Shown piece after piece: positions 1 through 4,965 of a DNA stretch of 6,811 nucleotides (positions within the stretch are counted from its first letter, which is position 1; each line of letters opens with the position of its first letter). The DNA is from an uncultured Polymorphobacter sp. (GTDB lineage: Bacteria > Pseudomonadota > Alphaproteobacteria > Sphingomonadales > Sphingomonadaceae), in assembly GCA_937894055.1 (NCBI GenBank), contig CALDHQ010000609.1:1-6811 (forward strand), written 5' to 3'. The notes beneath the pieces are model-generated. The model worked only from the letters and a program-made list of their open reading frames with translations. It was not told where the DNA came from and ran no database searches. Both the position numbers and the translations under genes were made by a program.

Positions 1-588
1 ACTTTTGCCGTCACCGCGGTTCCAAAAGTCACCGAGAAAGGTGAGATCACGCTTGCTCAAATCCATGACGACATCAGTGACAACGGCCCGCTGCTGAAGT
101 TGATGTGCGACTACAAGTCCCGTCCATGGAAGCTGTTCGCTGACTACCGCGTGGAACCGAGGAAGGCCTCCACGATCATTCAAACGTCCGAACGCCAGCG
201 CGAGTCGATCACTCTTAACAAGCCGATGGAATACGAGATTACTTTATCCAACGCGCATGTGCTGACGGTGAAAATTCGCAAGGCTGGCACGAAGACCTGG
301 AGTGCGCTGGCCGACAGTTCTGAGAAGGGCAAGGCGCTCGATGCGATCCCCTTTGTATTCCACAACGCCGAAGGGGGCGACCCCGACATCGGCGACGTGC
401 CGCTTGAAGAGGTGCATTACCTCGACACGCCCGAGGGCAAGCGCAAGGCCGAGAATGCCGAAGCCAAGGCGCGCCGCAAGTCGCGCAAGGGCGAACGCCG
501 CGGCCGTGGTGCCGATGATGCGCCGCGTGCGCCCGCCAAAGCACCGCGTCCTTCGGGTGGCGCACCGCGCGGCCGCGGCCGGGGCTGA
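1..588 (+). CDS. Partial protein: PL7 alginate-lyase-like segment joined to a basic Arg/Gly-rich tail
   Basis: The frame is open from base 1 to a TGA at 586-588 (195 residues visible; the N-terminus is outside the window). Residues 1-108 read like the second half of a PL7 (alginate lyase 2) beta-jelly-roll: a QIH motif at 20-22, which in PL7 carries active-site residues, then PLLKL (30-34) and a YEITL strand (78-82). The PL7 YxKAGxYxQ motif expected just after residue 105 is absent. Residues from about 109 are unlike PL7: an acidic stretch, then a Lys/Arg/Ala helix and a Pro/Arg/Gly-rich end (150-195) of the sort seen on RNA-binding proteins. Third-position GC rises sharply at the same place. 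I infer that two unrelated genes are joined near 300-345. The owner of the tail is not recognised. Because the tail gene ends 6 bases before the next start, it is probably the true neighbour of that gene. The PL7 call is made by eye from motifs. Confidence 0.5.
   Translation, partial: TFAVTAVPKVTEKGEITLAQIHDDISDNGPLLKLMCDYKSRPWKLFADYRVEPRKASTIIQTSERQRESITLNKPMEYEITLSNAHVLTVKIRKAGTKTWSALADSSEKGKALDAIPFVFHNAEGGDPDIGDVPLEEVHYLDTPEGKRKAENAEAKARRKSRKGERRGRGADDAPRAPAKAPRPSGGAPRGRGRG
300..345. other. Probable breakpoint inside the first open frame
   Basis: Codons before about 330 use many A/T-ending forms (AAA, ATT, CTT, TTA, ACT). Codons after it are strongly G/C-ending, like the rest of the window. 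Protein similarity changes from PL7-like to a basic tail in the same place. The exact base cannot be fixed by eye. Confidence 0.4.
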
Positions 589-594
589 GCTGCG

Positions 595-1191
595 TTGCAC
601 CCGGCAGCGGCGTTCGGCTGGGATGATGCGGCGGCGCTGGCATTCGCGAGCGAAGTTGCCTTTGCCCATATTTTCGCGCTGACACCCGACGGGCCGCGCG
701 TTGCGCATGCACCGCTGCTGATTGCTGACGGGCGCGCGCGGTTTCATCTGTCGAACGGCAACGCGCTGACGCCGCATCTCGGCGGCAGCCACGCGACCGC
801 AAGCGTTGCCGCACACGACCATTATGTCAGCCCGAACTGGTATGCCGCCGCCGATCAGGTGCCGACGTGGAACTATGTCGCGGTCGAGTTGGCGGGGCCG
901 GTGCGCCGACTCGATGCCGATGAGTTGGTGGCGCTGCTCGATGCCAGCGCCGCGACGTTCGAGCCGCGTGTCGGTGAAGGCTGGACGCGCGCCAAGATGA
1001 CGCCGGCGCGCTTCGAGGCGATGTGCGGCGGCATCACCGGCTTTGAGCTGACCATTCAAACGCTGCGGGCGACGCGCAAGCTCAGCCAGAACAAGCCTGA
1101 CGCGGATGTTGCGGGAGTGACGTCGGCGCTTGAAGCGTTGGGCCGCGACGATGTGGCGGCGGTGGTGCGGGCGACGCGCAATCCAGTCTGA
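595..1191 (+). CDS. PaiB-like FMN-binding protein (FMN_bind_2 family)
   Basis: A 198-residue protein of the PaiB / FMN-binding split-barrel family. Visible family hallmarks are AHAPLL (37-42), YVSPNWY (77-83), VPTWNYVAVE (89-98) and KLSQNKP (162-168), the last near the C-terminus as in PaiB. Members are about 200 residues, so this one looks complete. Bacillus PaiB was described as a negative regulator of sporulation and protease genes, but most homologues are simply FMN-binding proteins of unknown physiological role, so the regulator label should be used cautiously. The start is a TTG at 595, 6 bases after the upstream stop and in the same frame. No clear Shine-Dalgarno is seen and no upstream ATG is possible in this frame after that stop, so translation is probably coupled to the preceding gene. 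The family call is confident; the role is not. Confidence 0.85.
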   Translation: MHPAAAFGWDDAAALAFASEVAFAHIFALTPDGPRVAHAPLLIADGRARFHLSNGNALTPHLGGSHATASVAAHDHYVSPNWYAAADQVPTWNYVAVELAGPVRRLDADELVALLDASAATFEPRVGEGWTRAKMTPARFEAMCGGITGFELTIQTLRATRKLSQNKPDADVAGVTSALEALGRDDVAAVVRATRNPV

Positions 1192-1220
1192 TGTTAACAA
1201 ATACTAACCATTGATTAACA
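1192..1220. promoter_or_regulatory. AT-rich imperfect palindrome with a CtrA-like box
   Basis: Directly after the PaiB-like stop is a 29-base imperfect palindrome bounded by TGTTAA and TTAACA. Inside it, 1204-1219 reads CTAA, seven bases, TTAAC: one mismatch from the CtrA consensus TTAA-N7-TTAAC. A second, weaker half (TTAA-N7-TAAC) lies at 1194-1208. The site is 58 bases upstream of the next ATG, where a promoter-region regulator would bind. CtrA is a conserved alphaproteobacterial cell-cycle and motility regulator. Binding here is inference. Confidence 0.4.
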
Positions 1221-1277
1221 TCGGTATGGATTGTATCGCTGTTTTGGCAGGGGCTGATGTTGAAGGGGTGCGATTCC

Positions 1278-1853
1278 ATGAAAAATGTCCTGGCGATTGT
1301 GGCGGCTGCCATGGCGCTGACGGCGGCTCCGGCGCACGCGCTCAAGATCGTGCAGACCGGTGTGGCGACGATCGACCCCTATTCGGGCGGCGCCAATCTG
1401 CCTTTGCCGTGGCCGTCGGGCGGGCTGGCGCAGGGGACGAAGTATCGCGTGTCGATTCAATTTTCGCGACCCGCGAACTGGTTCAACGTCAGCTATATCG
1501 AAAACTACAGCTTTCTCTATTGCGACTATATGGTCGGCTGGTGCGGCGGGGATGATTATGATCTCTATTATAACGTCGGCGGCGCGGGGACGAATTTCGC
1601 TACGGGCACATTCGTAACGGGAAAAGATGCGTCTCGTGTCGATATTGGGCCATGGGGTGACGTCTATACTTGGGATGAATGGTATCACTACGTAAACGGA
1701 TACTTCGATAGCGAATTTGCGAGCACCGATCCCGTCGGTTACCGGATTGCGCTGCAGTCGGTTCCCGAACCGGCAAGCTGGGCGATGATGATTGCCGGCT
1801 TCGGTATGGTCGGCGGCAGCTTGCGGACGCGCCGCCGCGCCTTGGCTGGCTGA
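1278..1853 (+). CDS. Secreted PEPxxWA-CTERM sorting-domain protein (first copy)
   Basis: A 191-residue exported protein. Residues 1-21 form a signal peptide (Lys, hydrophobic core, APAHA before the likely cut). The C-terminus has the tripartite PEPxxWA-CTERM signal: VPEPASWAM (162-170), a glycine-rich hydrophobic helix (171-181) and an Arg cluster RTRRR (183-187). Such proteins are handled by an exosortase-type enzyme, not present in this window. The middle (22-160) is rich in Tyr, Gly and Asp with beta-strand character; I recognise no named domain. It shares patches with the next gene (KYRVSIQFSRP at 55-65 against HYSLEVRLSRP), so the two are paralogues. ATG 1278 is chosen because AAGGGG at 1263-1268 lies at good ribosome-binding distance and the signal peptide starts cleanly there; an in-frame ATG at 1257 adds seven residues and has no such site. 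A CtrA-like box lies upstream. The function of the mature protein is unknown. Confidence 0.85.
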   Translation: MKNVLAIVAAAMALTAAPAHALKIVQTGVATIDPYSGGANLPLPWPSGGLAQGTKYRVSIQFSRPANWFNVSYIENYSFLYCDYMVGWCGGDDYDLYYNVGGAGTNFATGTFVTGKDASRVDIGPWGDVYTWDEWYHYVNGYFDSEFASTDPVGYRIALQSVPEPASWAMMIAGFGMVGGSLRTRRRALAG

Positions 1854-1864
1854 GCGGCGCTTCC
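1764..1864 (+). repeat. Direct repeat, copy 1 (PEPxxWA 3' coding end plus flank)
   Basis: This segment covers the sorting-domain codons, the stop and 11 bases beyond. It matches 2485-2585 with about 8 differences in 101 bases by hand alignment, far closer than the rest of the two genes. A further shared word, GCTTCCCCCGG, follows at 1871-1881 and at 2580-2590 at different distances from the stop. Confidence 0.8.
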
Positions 1865-1940
1865 ACGGTCGCTTCCCCCGGAGCGCAGCAACGGCGGTGA
1901 CGTTCATCCTGAAGGTTGCAGCAGCCCCCGATACCGGCGT

Positions 1941-1967
1941 TTGACGCCATTTGGCGGTTCATATAGT
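1941..1967 (+). promoter_or_regulatory. Possible promoter of the second PEPxxWA gene
   Basis: TTGACG at 1941-1946 resembles a -35 element and TATAGT at 1962-1967 a -10 element, 44 bases before the ATG. The 15-base spacer is short for a sigma-70 type promoter, so this is a weak call. The local drop in GC supports a regulatory role. Between the two PEPxxWA genes (1854-2010) nothing else is seen. Confidence 0.3.
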
Positions 1968-2010
1968 TTGAACAGCATTCGAGCGATGGGGTTCGCGAGG
2001 AGCAGCTACG

Positions 2011-2574
2011 ATGCGTTTGCAAATTGCCGCGCTGACCGCTCTGGCCTTTGCTTCGGCACCGGCCGTCGCCACCACCTATATCACCGCCGGGCAGACCGAT
2101 GTTGCGGGCGGCGATGCCTATTTCGACTTTCCGTATCAGTATATTGGTGCCGGCGGCCATTATTCGCTCGAAGTGCGGCTCTCGCGCCCGGCTTTGTCGA
2201 TTGGCGCCGGTGTGGAATATGTGTCGGAGCTGATGATCTTTGATGGCCAGGGCGGATTTTTCAGCGATCAGATCCCCGGGTTCACCAACATAGGCTTCGG
2301 GACCAACGGCGCACATTTCAAATGGTCGTTTGATACGCGGGAAAATTACACGGATGTCGTCATCAGTCCGGAAGGGTTTCCGGACGGCATATCGGAAACC
2401 TTCATCTACGGCTTGGGCGCGATGTCCGGCCGTTTCGCCGCTGACGGCCCGGTCGAGTATGTTGCCATTCTTGTCGCAGGCGTACCCGAACCTGCAAGCT
2501 GGGCGATGATGATTGCCGGCTTCGGACTGGTCGGCGGCAGCTTGCGGTCGCGCCGCCTCGCTTTGGCGGGCTGA
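2011..2574 (+). CDS. Secreted PEPxxWA-CTERM sorting-domain protein (second copy)
   Basis: A 187-residue exported protein and paralogue of the gene just upstream. The signal peptide is residues 1-20 (MRLQ start, Ala/Leu core, APAVA cut site). The C-terminal sorting signal is VPEPASWAM (158-166), a Gly-rich hydrophobic helix and an RSRR cluster (179-182). The mature region (21-155) is Gly/Phe/Tyr-rich and probably a beta-sandwich; no named domain is recognised. A strong ribosome binding site, GAGGAG at 1997-2002, lies eight bases before the ATG and fixes the start. Its own possible promoter and the 157-base gap suggest it can be transcribed apart from the first copy. The last 90 coding bases are about 92% identical to those of the first copy although the mature domains have diverged, which suggests recent duplication followed by uneven change, or gene conversion of the tail. 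Likely surface-attached or released after exosortase processing; function unknown. Confidence 0.85.
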   Translation: MRLQIAALTALAFASAPAVATTYITAGQTDVAGGDAYFDFPYQYIGAGGHYSLEVRLSRPALSIGAGVEYVSELMIFDGQGGFFSDQIPGFTNIGFGTNGAHFKWSFDTRENYTDVVISPEGFPDGISETFIYGLGAMSGRFAADGPVEYVAILVAGVPEPASWAMMIAGFGLVGGSLRSRRLALAG

Positions 2575-2585
2575 GCGCCGCTTCC
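2485..2585 (+). repeat. Direct repeat, copy 2 (PEPxxWA 3' coding end plus flank)
   Basis: Partner of the repeat at 1764-1864. The differences fall mostly at changes such as GGT ATG to GGA CTG and CGC to CTC, so several are amino-acid changing. The shared sequence continues just past the stop codon, so protein-level constraint alone does not fully explain it. Confidence 0.8.
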
Positions 2586-2617
2586 CCCGGCTCGCGGGGT
2601 GGGGTACAGCAGCGGCA

Positions 2618-3292
2618 ATGTCTGCAAACGCCTTTCCCCGCCTCGCCATTTTCGATTGCGACGGCACGCTGGTCGATAGCCAGGCGAACATCATCGCGGC
2701 GATGGCCGATACCTTTGACCGCAACCGGCTGCCGATTCCGGATCCGCAGACGACGCGGCGGGTGGTCGGGCTCAGCTTGTTGGAAATCATGCACGTGCTG
2801 GTTCCCGAGGGCGACGCGGCGCTGCACCGACATCTTGCCGATGACTATAGAAACGCCTTCCACCGGCTGCGCGGCTCCGGCGGGCTGGCGCCGGAACCGC
2901 TGTATCCGGGGATTGCCGACTGCCTGCTCGAACTTGAAGCGCGCGGCTGGCTGCTCGGCGTCGCGACCGGAAAATCCGACCGCGGGCTGGCGCTGATCCT
3001 CGAACACCACGGGCTGGCGGGGCACTTCGTCACCTTGCAGACCGCTGACCGTCACCCGTCGAAACCGCACCCGTCGATGATCCACACCGCGATGCGCGAC
3101 GCCGGCGCCGCGCCCGAATGCACCGCGATGATCGGCGACACACACTTCGACATCGAAATGGCGGTCAACGCCCGCGTCCGGCCGATCGGCGTCGATTGGG
3201 GCTACCATCACCCCGACGAACTGCTGGCAGCCGGCGCGCACAGCGTCGTGACCGATGTCGGCGCGCTGATTGCTGCACTGGAGGCCGCGTGA
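2618..3292 (+). CDS. HAD superfamily phosphatase (subfamily IA, Gph/phosphoglycolate-phosphatase-like)
   Basis: A 224-residue cytoplasmic hydrolase with all four HAD motifs: DCDGTLVDS at 13-21 (nucleophile D13, general acid/base D15), ATGKS at 116-120 (T117), the motif III lysine in SKPHP (K149), and IGDTHFDIEMA at 172-182 (D174 and D178, Mg2+ ligands). The helical cap is inserted after motif I (about 22-85), which marks subfamily IA. Length is typical. Substrate cannot be read from sequence; phosphoglycolate or another small phosphate ester is the usual guess. ATG 2618 is chosen: an earlier in-frame ATG at 2513 would overlap the preceding gene by 62 bases and add residues before the family's normal N-terminus. 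No strong Shine-Dalgarno is seen. The stop overlaps the next start (GTGA), so it heads a coupled operon with a small membrane protein and ATP12. Confidence 0.9.
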   Translation: MSANAFPRLAIFDCDGTLVDSQANIIAAMADTFDRNRLPIPDPQTTRRVVGLSLLEIMHVLVPEGDAALHRHLADDYRNAFHRLRGSGGLAPEPLYPGIADCLLELEARGWLLGVATGKSDRGLALILEHHGLAGHFVTLQTADRHPSKPHPSMIHTAMRDAGAAPECTAMIGDTHFDIEMAVNARVRPIGVDWGYHHPDELLAAGAHSVVTDVGALIAALEAA

Positions 3293-3507
3293 CCGAACCC
3301 GATCCGTTCAAGGCGAAACTGTATCAGCTGATGCTGCTGCGGCTGGCGGGCATTGCCGTGGCGTTTGCCGGGCTGATCTGGGCCGCGACTGACCGCTTCG
3401 GTGCACCGTCGCCGGTCGGTGGTTCGCTGGTCATTGCTGTCGGGCTGGTCGGGTCGCTGCTGCTGGCGCGCTGGCTGCGGCTGCGCTGGCTCAGGGAGCG
3501 TTCGTGA
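3289..3507 (+). CDS. Small two-helix inner-membrane protein of unknown function
   Basis: A 72-residue protein starting at GTG 3289, inside the stop of the HAD gene (GTGA overlap), and ending inside the start of the ATP12 gene (second GTGA overlap). Two hydrophobic segments, roughly 13-33 and 43-61, are joined by a short polar loop (TDRFGAPSP). The C-terminal tail is Arg-rich (RWLRLRWLRERS), so by the positive-inside rule both ends probably lie in the cytoplasm. The longer frame upstream is a shadow of the HAD gene. No family recognised. Its place between a phosphatase and an F1-ATPase chaperone, with tight coupling on both sides, argues that it is a real gene expressed with them; a role in ATP synthase biogenesis would be only a guess. 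Confidence 0.75.
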   Translation: MTEPDPFKAKLYQLMLLRLAGIAVAFAGLIWAATDRFGAPSPVGGSLVIAVGLVGSLLLARWLRLRWLRERS

Positions 3508-4187
3508 AGCGTTTCTACAAGGTTGTCGCGGTCACTGACACGCTGGGCATCACGCTCGACGGCAAGCCGGTGCGCACGCCCGCACGTGTCGAATTGCGGC
3601 TGCCGACCCGCGCGCTGGCCAACGCCGTCGCTGCCGAATGGGACGCGCAAGAAGCCGAAATCAAACCCGAAGCCATGGTGCTGACCGGGCTGGCGAATGC
3701 CGCGATCGACCGCATCGAACCGGCGCGCGCCGATTATGCGCAGGGCCTCGCCGCCTACGCCGAATCCGACCTGCTGTGCTACCGCGCCGAGGCGCCGCCG
3801 CCGCTGGTGGCGCTGCAGGCGGAAAAATGGGACCCATGGCTGGCCTGGGCGACGGCGCGCTATGACGTGGCGTTTACCGTCACCGCCGGCATCATCCACA
3901 CGCCGCAGCCGCCCGCGACCTGCACGCGTATCGCTACCGCCTATGCCGGCTTCGATGCCTTCACGCTGGCGGCGCTGAGCGCGGCGGTGACGATCACCGG
4001 CTCGGCGATCCTTGGGCTGGCGTTCGGCGCGCGCGCCATCGATGCCGATGCGCTGTGGCAGGCCGGCGAGCTCGAGGAAATCTGGCAGGCCGAACAATGG
4101 GGCCTCGACCCGCTGGCGATACCCGCGCGCGAGGCGCGCCAGCGGAGTTTGACCGCTGCTGAACGGCTTTTGAGTTTATTGGAATGA
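3504..4187 (+). CDS. ATP12 family F1F0-ATPase assembly chaperone
   Basis: A 227-residue protein of the ATP12 family, which in mitochondria binds free F1 alpha subunit and guides assembly of the alpha3beta3 ring; bacterial members are found chiefly in alphaproteobacteria. Visible family features: ITLDGKPVRTP (16-26) near the N-terminus, AAEWDAQ (43-49), ESDLLCYRAE (87-96), a Trp-rich helix (109-115), TAGI (127-130), ITGSAILGLA (164-173) and LEEIWQAEQWG (190-200). Length matches the bacterial proteins, so it is complete. The GTG start overlaps the preceding stop and gives the usual MKRFYK opening; coupling to the upstream genes replaces a strong ribosome binding site. The F1 subunit genes are not in the window. 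A large inverted repeat begins at the stop codon and may end transcription. Confidence 0.92.
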   Translation: MKRFYKVVAVTDTLGITLDGKPVRTPARVELRLPTRALANAVAAEWDAQEAEIKPEAMVLTGLANAAIDRIEPARADYAQGLAAYAESDLLCYRAEAPPPLVALQAEKWDPWLAWATARYDVAFTVTAGIIHTPQPPATCTRIATAYAGFDAFTLAALSAAVTITGSAILGLAFGARAIDADALWQAGELEEIWQAEQWGLDPLAIPAREARQRSLTAAERLLSLLE

Positions 4188-4275
4188 GAGCCTCCGGCGG
4201 GCAGGCCTGAGGCCTGCACCCGATTGTTAGGCTCTCTTCAAGTGGGTGCGGGCCTCAGGCCTGCCCGCCGGAGGC
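4186..4275. repeat. Large near-perfect inverted repeat between convergent genes (REPIN-like or bidirectional terminator)
   Basis: Arms at 4190-4221 and 4244-4275 are 32 bases each with a single mismatch, around a 22-base loop. Each arm itself contains a 17-base palindrome, GCAGGCCTGAGGCCTGC in the left arm (4201-4217). It fills the gap between the ATP12 stop and the minus-strand gene's stop, where a bidirectional terminator would sit. There is no clear T-tract on either side and the stem is far longer than a normal terminator. Two inverted copies of a palindromic unit are how REPINs are built, so a dispersed repeat is a good alternative. Function is inference; the structure is plain in the sequence. 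Confidence 0.85.
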
Positions 4276-4281
4276 CCTGAA

Positions 4282-4824
4282 CTACCGTGCCGGTACGAAC
4301 CAGCGCGCCAATATGTGCCCCGCCGCGCACAGCGAGATGAAGTTGACCGCCGCGACATATAGCGCGTTGCGCCAGTCATGGTGGAACCAGATCGGCTCGG
4401 ACAGGTTGATGAACACCACCGCGACCAGCGCGATGCCGATGACCAGCCGGACGCGCGACGGGAAATCGGGGACGCGGCCGCGCACGCCCCACAGCGTCAT
4501 GCCCAGTAGCAGCGCGACGATGAACATGTGGATGAAGCCGGTCAGCATCACCTGCGGATCGACCATCGCGAAGCCGCCGGCGTTGTAGTTGATCGTGGCG
4601 ATGGGGCCGTTGGCGAGCGCCGCCGTCGTCGCGGCGCTATCGCCCGACGGGATGACATAGGTGCCGGTGCCGGGCAGCGCCTTGAGCGCGGTCTGCACGT
4701 CGAGCTGCACCGCGTCGGTGGCCTTCCCGTAGCCCAGCCGCATCAGTGGGGTACCGTACGCCAGAAAGCCGATCAGGAACATCACGACGGCGCCAATCAG
4801 GCTGCCGATCAGGACACGCAGCAT
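4282..4824 (-). CDS. Four-helix integral membrane protein of unknown function
   Basis: A 180-residue protein with four likely transmembrane segments: about 3-24, 92-114, 124-145 and 153-175. Between the first and second lies a ~65-residue soluble loop (27-90) rich in Ala, Gly and Thr with PGTGTYVIPSGD at 51-62; with the N-terminus inside, this loop would face the periplasm. WFHHDW at 146-151 just before helix four is a notable aromatic/His cluster. I do not recognise the family. The start is well supported: the minus strand carries GGGGAGGA six bases before the ATG (plus coordinates 4831-4838) and a good promoter upstream. It is convergent with the ATP12 gene and divergent from the carboxylase gene, so it is probably transcribed alone. 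Confidence 0.8.
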   Translation of the reverse strand: MLRVLIGSLIGAVVMFLIGFLAYGTPLMRLGYGKATDAVQLDVQTALKALPGTGTYVIPSGDSAATTAALANGPIATINYNAGGFAMVDPQVMLTGFIHMFIVALLLGMTLWGVRGRVPDFPSRVRLVIGIALVAVVFINLSEPIWFHHDWRNALYVAAVNFISLCAAGHILARWFVPAR

Positions 4825-4872
4825 CGTCCATCCTCCCCGTGTTGCGCCGGCGTTGGCGCCAGCGATGGTGTG

Positions 4873-4901
4873 ATTCTAACACGCACGGCTGGCATTGATA
4901 A
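4873..4901 (-). promoter_or_regulatory. Probable promoter of the minus-strand membrane protein gene
   Basis: Read on the minus strand: TTATCA (-35, plus 4896-4901), a 17-base spacer, then TAGAAT (-10, plus 4873-4878). These are two and one mismatches from the sigma-70 consensus, at ideal spacing. The rest of the divergent gap (4825-4965) shows no equally good promoter for the plus-strand carboxylase gene. Confidence 0.45.
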
Positions 4902-4950
4902 GTGACAGGCCCCGCGCAAGGCGCTAGTCGCATGGGCGAATCGCAGTGAT

Positions 4951-4956
4951 GGGGAT
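4951..4956 (+). promoter_or_regulatory. Ribosome binding site deciding the carboxylase start
   Basis: GGGGAT lies nine bases before ATG 4966. An in-frame TTG at 4957 is directly next to it and too close to be used, so ATG 4966 is the better start. This gives an N-terminus ([16 protein letters not shown]) like that of other carboxylase beta subunits. Confidence 0.55.
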
Positions 4957-4965
4957 TTGGGTTAC

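Noticed and set aside
244..1200. 318-residue open frame on the minus strand
   Set aside because: Arg/His/Ala-rich composition with no recognisable motif. It lies opposite the well-supported PaiB-like gene and the end of the first gene; typical antisense shadow in high-GC DNA.
2576..2616. GCCGCT ... AGCGGC with inner C and G runs as a terminator before the HAD gene
   Set aside because: The arms pair only partly, there is no T-tract, and much of the sequence is the duplicated flank of the upstream repeat; too weak to call.
2513..2617. Longer HAD start at ATG 2513
   Set aside because: It would overlap the sorting-domain codons of the preceding gene and adds 35 residues absent from normal HAD N-termini; ATG 2618 places the DxDGT motif at the usual residue 13.
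4190..4275. Inverted repeat as the ends of an insertion sequence or MITE
   Set aside because: The loop is only 22 bases, there is no transposase, and no flanking target duplication could be found by eye.
4895..4930. Promoter for the carboxylase gene starting at TTGATA
   Set aside because: No acceptable -10 element lies 16-18 bases downstream; the hexamer overlaps the -35 of the better minus-strand promoter.
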